In this document: positions 41,220 through 52,383 of the stretch, piece after piece
How positions within the stretch are numbered: position 1 is the first letter of the stretch
Layout of the letters: the number at the start of each line of letters is the position of its first letter
NCBI GenBank assembly: GCA_030220185.1
Contig: JASPKZ010003844.1
Coordinates: 877,001 to 941,000, forward strand
Length of the DNA stretch: 64,000 bases
Origin: Diploptera punctata
Lineage: Eukaryota; Arthropoda; Insecta; Blattodea; Blaberidae
Direction: 5' to 3'
Notes under the pieces: generated by a model
What the model was told of the DNA's origin: nothing
Seen by the model: only the letters and a program-made list of their open reading frames with translations
Databases searched by the model: none
Program-made: the position numbers and the translations under genes

Positions 41220-42080
41220 TTGATGATGTGTTTTTTTTTTTGGTTTGTTATAGAAAAGTGTTAAATATTGTTCTTATAAATATTAATTATTATCTGTAAA
41301 TATGGAATCATATTTATTTTTATAATGATATTTTCAAAATCTTAGGCGAAAACATAATATGAATGAATATCATTTTCTGGCATATGAACTTGTAATGGAA
41401 CATGGATTAAAGTGACTGAAATGAAAAAAAAAATATAGGCCCACTATGCAATCAGTATAAACTAAACTCATGGAAACTATTGATTAGTTATTCCCAATAA
41501 AGGTTCTGCAAACACCAACGTCAAATACCATGAAATAGAAGTAAAACCACTGAACATCTTAGCTTTAACGTTAAATTAACAAAGATTAAATTGAATTTGA
41601 AATGCTATTTACAATTACTCTGAAGCGTTACCACAAAAGCACAAGTTCGCGCTTTTGTTTGTAGAGTGAAGAACACCATAGTGCTTCAAATTTATTACCA
41701 TTACATATCGCACAGAACCACAAAGTTCACCTCGCTGAACTTAACAATCGCGGTTTGAAGATACAAAATGAAACTTTTTATCAAGCTCATTAATGCTATA
41801 TTCTTTGCAAGCTATAAATAATATACCGAAATAGCTGTCACTGAATTATATAATAAATATGAAAATCAAATAAAACTACGTTTTATTTTTATTTAATTAA
41901 TAAATATGGATTTTCATCAAGTAAACACCAACTCAATTGATTATGATTAATAAAGCTTTATTTATATCGTCAGAGATAAAGTTTTCTCCCGCACTCAGTC
42001 CGAACAATTACAAGCATACAATACATACTAATGTGTATATGCAATTAAATATTTACAAATTACGATTAATGGACAATAAC
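41220..42080. other. No recognised feature
   Basis: AT-rich DNA without recognisable genes or repeats. Confidence 0.4.
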
Positions 42081-42083
42081 ACT

Positions 42084-42415
42084 ATCACCGCTACGGTTTC
42101 GGGATAACGTTATTGCATCGTCTGCAGAGGGCTGGGAATCGGTATGGACAAGTTTCCTGAGTGAAGCTTTTTTTGAGGATTTTCCTCTCCTGCAAGTCAA
42201 ATCTCGGAAAATGTTAAGGCTCTAATAATTCCCAAACACCATTTGGCCACCATAATCATATCCTATCATATTCGTCTTACTTAGTGTACTGTAAGTGTGT
42301 GAGTGATTGATGTCTTGTGTCTTGTTTTAAATGTTTGTGCTATCTCGGATGAGGTCCTGACATTGAATTGATCACACATCCAGGGAAGCCTGCAAGTATG
42401 TTTGTGATCCAGAGT
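42084..42415 (+). mobile_element. SINE1-related element with a different 3' half (subfamily C), copy 1
   Basis: The first about 170 bp are a diverged SINE1 head and body (TCACCGCTACGGTTTCGGGA, TTTCCTGAGTGAAG, TTTTCCTCTCCTGCAAG, CACCATTTGGCCACCAT). The 3' half is unrelated to SINE1: GCTATCTCGGATGAGGTCCTG, ATTGATCACACATCCAGGGA and AAGTATGTTTGTGATCCAGAG. The same 3' half follows a SINE1-like head at 61160-61466, so the chimera is a real family. Confidence 0.68.
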
Positions 42416-42428
42416 TTTAAAATCCTGT

Positions 42429-42464
42429 TCCCACGTGTCGTGTTCCTGTACAGGACGCGTGGGA
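42429..42464. repeat. Compact hairpin
   Basis: TCCCACG and CGTGGGA pair around a perfect TCCTGTACAGGA palindrome. Lies just after the SINE1-C tail. Confidence 0.55.
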
Positions 42465-42769
42465 CATGTAAAAGTATCTATAAAGGAAGAGGATAACTAA
42501 ATAAAAAGAAAATTATAATAATAATTATATTTACTCGAGATATACAATATGTATAAAGGAATAAACCAATAAACACGCAGAAGATATAGCGTAACATATA
42601 AGGTTGAATGCAACAAAGTGAAATTGAGAGAAACTAATATTAAGTAGAAAATTAACTTGACCTTTGAAGGACTCTACAGACCGGTGGTCTCTAATTTTAG
42701 TACACCATTTAAGACATGAAGTAGAGAGTTATGTGCAGGAGGATGATAAGTGTTAAATTACTCTGTTCA

Positions 42770-42965
42770 CTGGTAATTACAGCGTTTTATGATATCGGAA
42801 GTGCCAGTTATTTCCGAATATATTTTTGAATTCAAATTGTTATAGATTGACATACTACGAGTTAATGATAAACCCATAAAACTGGATAAGTGTAGGCAAA
42901 TTTCTGGACAAGAAGCGGAAAATAAGAAAACACTTATTCGCAAATAAGTATATATGTAAACACAA
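42770..42965 (+). mobile_element. Decayed copy of the sixth-family LINE C-terminus
   Basis: Matches the sense strand of 40597-40790 in stretches such as CTACGAGTTA, CTGGATAA, TCTGGACAAG and CGGAAAATAAG, ending ACACTTATTC. Reading frame destroyed. Confidence 0.65.
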
Positions 42966-43048
42966 TGCAATTATTATTACTAAGTAATTCTACTTAATTG
43001 TTTAATATTTAATGTAATCGTTAGGGTTATATATTATTTTGTTTTCTC

Positions 43049-43062
43049 TATTATTAATACAC
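43049..43062. repeat. Target-site duplication, left, of RTE-A
   Basis: TATTATTAATACAC, exact copy at 43542-43555. Confidence 0.92.
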
Positions 43063-43541
43063 CGTTAAACTGAAAATATATAAAAACTATTATTCTACCA
43101 GTTATATTATATGGGTGCGAAACATGGACTCTTACCTTAAGAGAGGAAAGGAGATTACAAGTATTTGAGAATAAAGTACCTAGGAAAATTTTTGGACCAA
43201 AGAGAGATGAACAGATAGGTGAATGGAGAAGATTACATAACAATGAACTGCATGGTCTTTATAGGAAGCCAGATATAATAAGAGCAGTTAAATCTCGTAG
43301 ACTGCCATGGGCAGGACATGTTGCACGTATGGGGAATGAAAGACTTGCATGGAAGCTTCTTGGAGGAAAGCCAGTTGGTAGACCAAGAATGAGGTGGGAG
43401 AATAACATTAACTATGATTTGAGGGAAGTAGATTATACAGGGAATGATTGGAAAGCATTAGCTCAGGATAGGGATGTATGGAGAGCTTATGTCCGTGCGG
43501 CCATTAACCTACGGGTTCGATAGTGCCAGTGAGTAAGTAAG
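43063..43541 (+). mobile_element. RTE-A LINE, 5'-truncated, 14 bp TSD
   Basis: Begins CGTTAAACTGAAAATATA and ends TAGTGCCAGTGAG(TAAG)n. It has an extra A in the TATAAAAACT run (frameshift) and a 12 bp in-frame deletion removing GAGGGAAAACGC-type sequence before CCAGTTGGTAGACC. A 64-codon C-terminal frame stays open at 43329-43523. Confidence 0.95.
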
Positions 43542-43555
43542 TATTATTAATACAC

Positions 43556-44974
43556 ATTAGCTTATTGATAAGAGTTGCTGCCCAAGCGATACAATTGTAA
43601 CTGTATTTATTTTTTTTACTCTATTAAAGTTGTACTAATCACATAATGATTTGAAATTAAACTAATGAGTCAGATAGTTAAGGCTAGAATTTAGAATACT
43701 TCAGAAAAGGAGAACAAATTATTTTAAGATTCAGCGGGCAATACTCTAAGTCAGGAAAGATATTTGAATAATGATAGAGAGCTGTGTCCATAGCGCCATA
43801 TATTACATGCCATTATGTTCACCCTGTATTTTATACGAGAATTTGAAGGTGACCACTCAGCAGTACATAACGATAGTAAGAATGTACAATCATGAGGTTC
43901 CAATTAAGTAGAGAAGAAGGAAGCTATTTAAGTATTTTTACAATGTGCATTATACAAAATATATTTCTAGTTGTAGGTTTTACCTGATTAATCCAACTTG
44001 GTATGGAATCAAAGAAAATCCAATATTATTTTTATCACATACGTAGCTATAAGGAAAATTCATCGTGATTATTGCAATTTTATTATTTTCACCAGTAGGC
44101 AGAAGCATTTTATGTCCAGTACTAATAACATCTGTGTCGTTTCTGCATTAAGGTTAAGTCTAAAACGTCTATCCCAAGATAAGACGGGAAAAAAAGTTTA
44201 TTAACTCTAGCAATAATTTCATTTATATTTTCAGGAATGAAGTGAAGATAAACTTTTAGTATATATAGAAATTTCGTGGATACGTCATTAGTGTACAGCA
44301 TATTGTTCAAAGTCCAAATAATGAGCGTTTGTGACATTGCGGATCTCAAGCTCATGTAACCAAAGCAATAAGAATATTATTATTATTAGCATTTAATTGA
44401 GAGAAAACCTAATTGACTATTTTAATAACATTTGAGGTAAATAAAATTAATAAAATTCAGAATATTTATTTTAATCCCATTCTTCTTAATTGAAGAGTGC
44501 AGGGAAAGAACCAGATAAGACCCTTTTTTTGTCGAAATGCAGTTTGAGTTGGCATTAGATTCTCGATGAACTATCATTTAGAAGTGTGAAATAGAAATAT
44601 ACAGTTTAGTCATGTAACGTTTAGCAAACAGGTACAGAGATTTTATGTAGTGCAACTAAAAGTATTAGTAGTATTTATTAGGGTACATCAACTACAAGGT
44701 TTTTCGTGCCCTATATACTTAATAGTACGTTTTCTAGTTCTTAAGGAAAGAATATATTTTCTTCCATGCCTATTCTTCGTTATATTTAATACACTCTTCT
44801 TATAAGGATGATAGTGCTTCTCTGCCGCTTCACTAATTTCATAGTGCACATTTTCCAATAGTTAAATACAAGAAACAGACAAGGATAAGATAATATCTAA
44901 AAACTTTCGTAAAGCTGTAAACCATAAATGTAGATTAGGCTATATATATTTTCCTCCGATTGAGGGTCTTTCCA
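43556..44974. other. No recognised feature
   Basis: AT-rich DNA. Overlapping short ORFs at 43998-44204 and 44122-44355 lack motifs. Confidence 0.4.
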
Positions 44975-45301
44975 CTTTTCAGCGGTTGCCCTTTTACCAG
45001 CCGGCTGCTGGCCCTTCACATCCACATGTGTCAATCACAGAGGTAGATGATCAACAGCCAGTGTAGGGGTGACATGTGGTTAGCATGTCGAGTCCCCCAG
45101 CCGTTATAGCTGGTTCCTCAACCTGGAGCCGCTACTTATTGTAGCTACCCAATTGCCTCACGATGCTGGGTGGGCACCGGTCCCATACTGGCCAAAATAC
45201 CATGAGAAAATTTCTTCCCCCATGGAGAATCGAACCAGCGCAAGTCCCGTAGCTCTGCGCCAAGGCTTCCTACCTTAACCGCTCGGCTAGGGCGCGGGAC
45301 T
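44975..45301 (-). mobile_element. SINE3, fuller copy
   Basis: Sense strand: GTCCCGCGCCCTAGCCGAGC then GGTTAAGGTAGG (A-box side), a long variable-arm-like segment AGCTACGGGACTTGCGCTGG, B box GGTTCGATTCTCC, then GAAGAAATTTTCTCATGG and the ACCGGTGCCCACCCAGC body. The head looks like a class II tRNA (Leu or Ser). Shares its body with the deleted copy at 13283-13469. Confidence 0.78.
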
Positions 45302-45639
45302 TTTCCTACGATCCCTAAATGTAATAAGCTTTTCTTTCACGTTTCTTAATAACTTTGATTAAGTTAAAGAGTCGAACACTGGACCCAAACTCCATAAGAC
45401 AGATTCAACATATTAGCCACAAGAAGTAGCCTATATACATAAAATCTGCTCACTTATATTAGGCCTACTTCCAACCTATATCCGTAATCTTGTCTGAAAC
45501 TAGTATCTTATATTTTAAAAAAATAAATCTATTTTATGTCATACAATAGTGCATTCTTGTTAAATACAAATGCGGTATAATAAACACATGTCTACAATAT
45601 AACGCACAAAGCTTAACTGCACATACAGACGAGATTAGA

Positions 45640-46656
45640 ATGATTTTCTCTTCTTCCAATATTCATGCTATTCTCGTATCAGAAACATGGCTCACTCCCT
45701 CCATTAATTCTAGTTTAATTGACATGGATGGTTATACTTTTCTTAGACATGATCGTGTACATAGTCGAGGGGGCGGTGTTGGTGTCTTCGTTAGGACAGA
45801 CCTTTGCCCTAAGTCTGTATACTTTTCTAATAACGAGACATCTCCTGAAATTATGTTTATAGAAATATACGCAAGCTTCAAAAAATGCCTTCTTTGTGTA
45901 GTGTACCAACCCCCTAAAATGAAAAAAATAGCAGAAATAGAATCCGCTCTACAAAACGCACGTATACAATATGAACACGTTATCGTCATGGGTGACTTTA
46001 ATATAAATATACTAGACACTGACAACAGACATACACAACAGCTTATGTCCGCGTTCCAAGTTTGTGATATGACTATCCTTCCCTTACAGCCTACACATCA
46101 CACCAATCATTCTGAGACTTTACTTGACTTAATTGCTACTAATAATCCAGACAGAGTACTAACCCACGGGCAACTGTCAGCTCCCGGAATATCAGCACAT
46201 GATATTATATTCTTAGCATATTCACTGCAGTGCCCTAAACTAGCTCGTAAGACTATCACATATAGAGACCTAAAACATATAAACAATGCAGCTCTACTTG
46301 AAGACGCTATAAAATTACCCTGGCATACTATATGGACGTTGCATTCTGTTGACGAAAAAGTTGAGGCATTAAATAACCTTATATTACAACTATATGACAG
46401 ACACGCTCCACTGAAAACTAAACTAGTGAAACGACACCCTGCTCCCTGGATGTCTGCTAACATTCGTGACTTGATGACTGAAAGAGACGCAGCATATCGG
46501 AAATATAGAGTCGACAAAACTGATATAAATCTTAATCACTATAAACGGTTACGAAACAAGACTACACAAACTATCAGAAACGCCAAACTTAGACATCTAT
46601 ACAGCCTTACTGAACCTAATAACAATAACCCAGATATTTGGAAAAAATCTGAATAA
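45640..46656 (+). pseudogene. CR1-like endonuclease domain
   Basis: 338 codons from the first Met; homologous codons (LQYNAQSLTAHTDEIR) extend upstream in frame to about 45590. Motifs: SETWL with the catalytic Glu at residue 15, RGGGVGVFVR at 43-52, VVYQPP at 87-92, VMGDFNIN at 116-123, a SETLLDLIATN block near 155, and SAHD near residue 184 in the place of the usual S-D-H end. A C-terminal linker (AYRKYRVDKTDINLNHYKRL) is typical of CR1/Jockey proteins between EN and RT. It ends early at 46656 because an A-run is one base off; the linker continues in other frames. Confidence 0.88.
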
Positions 46657-46784
46657 AATGGGTGTAAGAAGGAAAGACACACAGGTAGAAAAAACTACCT
46701 GTTTCTCTGAACACACTTAATAACCATTTTACAAGCACATTCTTTACTCCTAAAGACAAAACACATACAATAAGTGAACTACTA

Positions 46785-48386
46785 TTGACAAATCCACCAG
46801 ACAGAGAACATTTCCATTTTTCATATCTTACAGAAAATGACATAAAGAAAGCTCTCAAACGAATAAAAACAAAAGCAGAAGGTACTGACCGTATAAATAT
46901 CACTCTACTTAACAAAATAATCGACGTTATACTACCTACCATAACTCATGTTTTCAACTCCTCACTACAAACCTCTATATATCCCACATTATGGAAGCAA
47001 GCAATTGTACGCCCACTCCCGAAAGTAAAAACTCCCTTAACTCCTAACGATTTTCGACCCATTAGTATTTTACCTACCCTTTCAAAAGCTTTGGAACGAT
47101 TAGTCCACAAACAACTGACTGACTACCTAACTGAACACGACCTTTTAGATCAATACCAATCAGGCTTTAGGACAGGACACAATACAAATACTGCTCTACT
47201 AAATATATGTGAAGACATACGCGAAGCATCTGATAATCGAAAACTTACTATTCTTACACTACTTGACTTTAGTAAAGCATTTGACACGGTAGACTTGGAC
47301 TTATTGTTGCTTAAACTAAAAAACCTCTCACTTTCTGACAGTGTCACGCAATGGTTCAACTCCTACCTTCGTGAGCGCCAGCAATATGTTGTAGGAAATT
47401 CTACATTACGCTCTTCTTGGACCTACCGTAAAGCTGGAGTTCCACAGGGCTCGGTGCTCGGCCCATTGCTTTTTTCAATCTATATAAACGACATATCTGA
47501 CTCCCTAAAACATTGCAAACATCATTTATTTGCGGACGACATGCAGATCTACCTTCACTCAGACAAATATTCTTTAAATGACGCGGTAACCAAAATTAAT
47601 GAGGACCTTGACTCGCTAACGGCGTGGACAGAGAAATATGGACTTGAATTAAATCCTAGAAAGACACAAGCAATCATTATGGGCCATCAGAGACAATTAT
47701 CCTCAATTAACACAAATGCAGTATTACATGTGTCACTTAATGGGGTTCAGATCCCTTATAGTGAGACAGTAAAAAATCTAGGGGTGTTTATGGATAAACA
47801 TTTAATTTGGAATAAACAAATAAATAACATTTGCAAAACTATCTTCTCAATAATACACTCATTAAATCGTATAAGAAATTGTTTACCGTTTTCTCTAAGA
47901 AAAATGCTAGTAGGAACACTCGCAATGCCCCATTTTGATTATTGTGATACTCTTTTTACTGACCTAAATACTGTTCTTACCCAAAGACTTCAACGTGTTC
48001 ACAATTCTTGCATACGTTTTATTTGTGGTATACGTAGATTTGATCACGTTACACCATCCCTGGAACAATTGTCATGGCTTCGTCTTCAAGATCGTAGAAC
48101 CATCCATTCCCTATGCCTACTCTATAACATATTACACACATCTTTACCTTATTATTTATCACACCGCTTCACTAAACTCTCTGATACACATAACTTAGAT
48201 ACCCGATCCCTTGAGCACAGTGTCCTTTATATCCCTCCTCATCATACTACCTATTATTCGAAATCTTTTACAGTTTCTCTTGCTAGAACATGGAATTCAC
48301 TTCCACCCTATGTCAGAGACTGCCAAACTTTACCATCTTTCAGAAATAAATTGAAAATAAAATCACTAACAGAAACAACTCACTAA
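46785..48386 (+). CDS. CR1-like reverse transcriptase, 533-codon open frame
   Basis: Uninterrupted RT. Homologous codons continue upstream in frame to about 46695, so the Met at 46785 is arbitrary. Motifs: NDFRPISILPTLSKALERLV near residue 86, LTLLDFSKAFDTVDLDLLL (motif A) near 158, GVPQGSVLGPLLFSIYIND (motif B) near 217, FADDMQIYLHS (motif C, catalytic DD) near 249, LNPRKTQAIIMGH near 287, then MPHFDYCD and ARTWNSLPPYVRDC at the C-terminus. All expected catalytic residues are present. It would prime cDNA synthesis at nicked target DNA if joined to its endonuclease. Confidence 0.92.
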   Translation: MTNPPDREHFHFSYLTENDIKKALKRIKTKAEGTDRINITLLNKIIDVILPTITHVFNSSLQTSIYPTLWKQAIVRPLPKVKTPLTPNDFRPISILPTLSKALERLVHKQLTDYLTEHDLLDQYQSGFRTGHNTNTALLNICEDIREASDNRKLTILTLLDFSKAFDTVDLDLLLLKLKNLSLSDSVTQWFNSYLRERQQYVVGNSTLRSSWTYRKAGVPQGSVLGPLLFSIYINDISDSLKHCKHHLFADDMQIYLHSDKYSLNDAVTKINEDLDSLTAWTEKYGLELNPRKTQAIIMGHQRQLSSINTNAVLHVSLNGVQIPYSETVKNLGVFMDKHLIWNKQINNICKTIFSIIHSLNRIRNCLPFSLRKMLVGTLAMPHFDYCDTLFTDLNTVLTQRLQRVHNSCIRFICGIRRFDHVTPSLEQLSWLRLQDRRTIHSLCLLYNILHTSLPYYLSHRFTKLSDTHNLDTRSLEHSVLYIPPHHTTYYSKSFTVSLARTWNSLPPYVRDCQTLPSFRNKLKIKSLTETTH

Positions 48387-48825
48387 TACTACTTTTTAAG
48401 AATTAATAATGCGTTTTTGCATTATTTAATAAAAATAGACTTAGGATTTGTTAATATATTTACCTAATGCCTTGTATAAAAAGCGTAGATTAATTCACTG
48501 TAGTGTATTTTTTTCTCTTCTTTTTATGCATGGTAGATTCGAGCTGTTATTCCTTTTTTTATTCATTGTATCATTAATTTAATTTTAATTGTATTTAGTT
48601 TCATTCTATTATTAGACATTAATTTCATTATTATTCAATATGACAGATAATTAATTGTTCAATGACTATTATTGTAACTTTTTTTTGTATTCATATGTAA
48701 CATGTTTGTCCTGTCTAATATGACTACTATTGTAATTTTTTTGTATTCATGTGTAACATATGTTTGTCCTGTTTTATATGACTATTATTGTATTTTTTTG
48801 TATTCATATGTAACATATGCTTGTT

Positions 48826-48890
48826 CTGGTGAGTGGAAGAGAAGGCCACATGGCCTTAACTCCACCAGGCTAAATAAATCTATTCTATTC
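48826..48890 (+). promoter_or_regulatory. CR1-like LINE 3' terminal hairpin and tail
   Basis: GAGTGGAAGAGAAGGCCACA then TGGCCTTAACTCCACCAG: a 6 bp AAGGCC/GGCCTT stem with a 4 nt loop, framed by GAGT..ACTC that can extend the pairing. The same structure ends the copies at 3375, 26272 and 54780, with loop and stem changes. Probably the structure recognised by the element's RT. Confidence 0.6.
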
Positions 48891-48918
48891 TATAAATCTT
48901 TCATTTCTGTATGTGGGA

Positions 48919-48923
<5 letters not shown>

Positions 48924-48970
<47 letters not shown>
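48924..48970. repeat. (TA)n microsatellite
   Basis: About 23 TA dinucleotides shortly after the CR1-like LINE. Confidence 0.95.
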
Positions 48971-48971
<1 letters not shown>

Positions 48972-49163
48972 CCGTTTAAGATTAAGTTGTTAAATAGGTT
49001 ACCTTTCTATCAGAGCCAAAATTCAGGAAGCATATTGTTTTTATTAATGTTACCAAACTGGTTTGTAATATTAGCGAAAAATGTTAATCTGCAAAGAAGT
49101 CATTACTGAATCCAGTTGGACAACTGAGTTTTTTTTCCTTGTCTTCATATTTGATCTATTTTT

Positions 49164-49173
49164 TATTTAGATA
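49164..49173. repeat. Target-site duplication, left, of SINE1 copy K
   Basis: TATTTAGATA, exact copy at 49511-49520. Confidence 0.85.
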
Positions 49174-49510
49174 TTCATCCATAGTAATTCTGCCCGAGGG
49201 CAGGTCCTTCACTGCAATCATAGCATTTCCATGCTATGCTTGCAGCTTTACTAGGGAATTGAAGGTGTGGTAGCTTCCCGTTGCTTTCCACACCGGTGAA
49301 GGATGGTGATGATAATGATAAGGATGATGATGGTGATGACCGTATGATTTCGGGGACCGTTTGGGCCTTAAAGTTTTCCTGACATTTGTCTTACAGGTGA
49401 GGAAAAACCCCGATAAAAACCTCACCCAGAAAAACTGCCCCGACCGGGGATCGAACCCGGGCCCACTGCGTGACAAGGCAACACACTACCTCGAGACCAC
49501 AGCGGTGGAC
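49174..49510 (-). mobile_element. SINE1 copy K, full length with TSD
   Basis: Minus-strand copy with few changes from the consensus, complete head (GGTTCGATCCCC B box) and terminal hairpin CTGCCCTCGGGCAG on the sense strand. Confidence 0.95.
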
Positions 49511-49520
49511 TATTTAGATA

Positions 49521-50692
49521 CAGTAAAACTATATTAATCTTCACATCAACTATGAAGGGCAAAAAATGTATATGCAATTTAAATAGAATTAGTAGAATTT
49601 AATAAACAGTTAAACTGTCAACTTTTATTTGTAAAACATTTTTAAGATTTTAATTTAAGGTAGGCCTAGTCCTCTAGTTTAATGAATTACGGATTATTTA
49701 AAAAAATATATTATCTTTTTGTTGCACTAACACTTTTCATTTTAAATTACAAAATCGGAGCGTTAATTTAAGCTTACAGAAAATTAATTCGAATTCACGT
49801 CAATGATGTAACAAAAAATTACGAGTACAAGAGTATAACAACACTCAAGTCTGCAAATTCTCGTATTTCTTACATAAGAAATTTAATGATATAGCGATTT
49901 TAAATACAATTTTGGATAAATTGTCTTTATTATATAAAATATCGTATTAATTGTGTCAACTTATAATTTAAGACTATCATTCCTAGGAAATCAATCACAC
50001 ATATAAGAAAATTAGAAAACACACATTGTAAGACATACATAACGTTTGTTTAATGTATGATATTCTTTATCAACATTTTATCAATTGGGAAGGTGCCATG
50101 TTCCTTTTTAAACATTGTTTCAAATTGTTAAATCACTTATGCCTAAGATGATTTAAAATACAAAATCAATAGTTTATATGTTATGACACCAAATGTAATA
50201 AGAATAAAACTTATTGATAGACGAAAACAAAATTAATAAAAATAGACAAAATACTTTGATATTTCCAAATTAAATTAAATGGTACCGTAAAAATATTAAA
50301 ACTAAAATCAATGTTTTTTAAAGTAACCCGTTTAGTTGTAATATTTTCTAAGATTTGTATCAGTTAGGTTTTAAATGCATATGCTACAATAAAGCTCTTA
50401 CGTTTATAATATATTCTACCCTATGACGAACAATAGGAAATAGTAGGTAATGGATTGAACATAGGAATAAGATTGTCATTTCAGAATGTCAATTTATAAT
50501 GATTAATTATTTTGTCATTTATATTTAGTGCACACGACAGTGTTCCCCATTTCTCCTTTACATTTTTAAAACAGCCGGGATATATTTGTTTCCCGTGAAC
50601 GCACATGGTATATCCCGTTTTGATAAGACACGTGCTTTCGCTTATGTGTGCATGACAGCCCATCCCAGAACTAACAAACTCCCTCCAATAAT
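49521..50692. other. No recognised feature
   Basis: Strongly AT-rich DNA with no recognisable gene, repeat or element. Confidence 0.4.
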
Positions 50693-51122
50693 ACTAACAA
50701 GAGAACATGCCGAAGCTATAATGAAGTAAATGTACTAGATAAGCCGAATAGTCAAAGAAAAAAATCTGCGGTTATTTAAAAGTCAAAGTGCACAGAAATC
50801 GAAGCCAGAATCCAGCAATGGGTGCCCACTATACAGAGCAGATGTACATTCTTGTATGAGTTAAGAGCAGAGTGAAGTCAGGCGGGACACGGCGCGGACG
50901 GCGGGTAGTGACGTAATTCCAGTCTACCAATACAGGAGTCGGATTACTTCGCTGTAGTTTAAATGAGAGATGTGGCGTCTTGATTTTAAGTGGTCTTGCA
51001 GTTAAAACTAAAACCTTTAAAATTTTTGGACAACCGGCCTTTGTAAGAACCATAATGCTAGTCTGGGAGAAATTTACAAGGTAGGTTTCGGCATGCAATG
51101 GTTGACAGTTCCCTTGTGAGAG
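50693..51122. mobile_element. MITE-Y copy 1, left arm decayed
   Basis: Related to 61594-62026: shared GAGAGATGTGGCGTCTTGATT, TTTTTGGACA, CTGGGAGAAATTT-ACAAGG, TAGGTTTCGG and AATGGTTGACAGTTCCCTTG. The left end TACTAACAAGAGAAC is the inverted counterpart of the right GTTCCCTTGTGAG. A GC-rich middle (GGCGGGACACGGCGCGG) is unusual for this window. No transposase. Confidence 0.6.
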
Positions 51123-51638
51123 GTATATAAATAAAACATTTAATTTAACTGATACAATTAGAAAATTTAGATAAATACTCATAACACATTAGCTAATTAT
51201 GCAACTTATTCCTAGAATGAAATATAAAGCGGTAGAAAGTTAGACGTCTCAAAATGTTGTTCATTGTAACATCAAAAAGGACAAGTAGTTGTAGCATACG
51301 CATAAGCAAAACTTTCATAAAAATAAAATCATGAAAATGATTAACTTACATTAATCCATTCTGATTTTTGCTGGCGAGGCCTGAAAAATAATTTGTAATA
51401 ATATTATTAGAGAATGAGCATATGACAATTTGCATATATTCAAATCCTAAATACAAAAGCCTAAATAAAGTAGAGAATGTGTGTTTAGTGCGCGGTGTAA
51501 CAAACCGGGAAAATGTAATAAATTGATACATCCTCTGAAAAATCACTTCAAATTGAGAGCATTATACTTCTCGTACTTGCTTTTTGAATTCATATTTCAA
51601 GATCGTTTTAAATGCATTTCGGATAATTTTAGGTACGT
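51123..51638. other. No recognised feature
   Basis: AT-rich DNA without recognisable elements. Confidence 0.4.
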
Positions 51639-51648
51639 AGTTTATTAT
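51639..51648. repeat. Target-site duplication, left, of RTE-A
   Basis: AGTTTATTAT, copy at 52354-52363. Confidence 0.8.
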
Positions 51649-52353
51649 GGTCACACGTAGAAATTCAATATATAATGGAAATGGACAGCTAATGACAAAT
51701 GATGGAAATTTTGAGGAAGTGGCTGAATTCAAATACCTAGGAACAATAATATCAAATAGGAATGAGATGCAAAAAGAAATTAAACATAGGCTCAATTCTG
51801 GAAATGCGTGCTATTATGCATTGCAGAGACTTTTGATGTCCCAACTCCTTTCAAAAAACGTTAAACTGAAAATATATAGAACTATTATTCTACCAGTTAT
51901 ATTATATGGGTGCGAAACATGGACTCTTACTTTAAGGGAGGAAAGGAGATTACGAGTATTTGAGAATAAAGTTCTTAGGAAAATTTTTGGACCAAAGAGA
52001 GATGAACAGACAGGTGAATGGAGAAGACTTCATAACAATGAACTACATGGTCTTTATAGGAAGCCAGATATAATAAGAACAGTTAAGTCTCGTAGACTGC
52101 GATGGGCAGGACATTTTGCGCGTATGGGGAATGAAAGACGTGCATGGAAGCTTCTTGTAGGAAAGCCAGAGGGAAAACGCCCAGTTGGTAGACCAAGAAT
52201 GAGGTGGGAGAACAACATTAACTATGATTTGAGGGAAGTAGATTATACAGGGAATGATTGGAAAGCATTAGCTCAGGATAGGGATGTATGGAGAGCTTAT
52301 GTCCGCGCGGCCATGAACCTTCGGGTTCGATAGTGCCAGTGAGTAAGTAAGTA
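51649..52353 (+). mobile_element. RTE-A LINE, 5'-truncated, intact C-terminal frame
   Basis: 705 bp copy very similar to 39280-39988. The frame at 51647-52333 (228 codons) is fully open from VTRRNSIYNGNG through LPVILYGCETWTLTLREER, RRLRWAGHFARMG and GRPRMRWENNINYDLREVDY to the stop, so the insertion is young. It ends TAGTGCCAGTGAG plus (TAAG)n. It faces the inverted copy at 52384-52819. Confidence 0.95.
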
Positions 52354-52375
52354 AGTTTATTATTATAGCGCGGTT

Positions 52376-52383
52376 AGGATTAT
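52376..52383. repeat. Candidate 8 bp TSD, left, of inverted RTE-A
   Basis: AGGATTAT, copy at 52820-52827. Confidence 0.6.

Larger units (their letters stand above)
45550..48890 (+). mobile_element. CR1-like LINE, endonuclease plus RT, nearly intact
   Basis: About 3.3 kb. Open endonuclease frame from just after the stop at 45547, RT frame to 48386, then a 3' UTR with three diverged TTGTATTCATRTGTAACAT units, ending with the AAGGCC-ACAT-GGCCTT hairpin and AAATAAATCTATTCTATTC. ORF1 and the 5' end are absent. Two one-base slips in A-runs (46642-46647 and 46689-46694) separate the EN and RT frames. AAATAAATCTATT-like sequence also precedes the element (about 45522), a possible but ambiguous TSD. 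The fragment at 25549-26272 is nearly identical to its 3' end. Confidence 0.92.

Noticed and set aside
45522..48890. AAATAAATCTATT as a definite TSD of the CR1-like LINE.
   Set aside because: The downstream match overlaps the family's own 3' end sequence, so it cannot be distinguished from element sequence.
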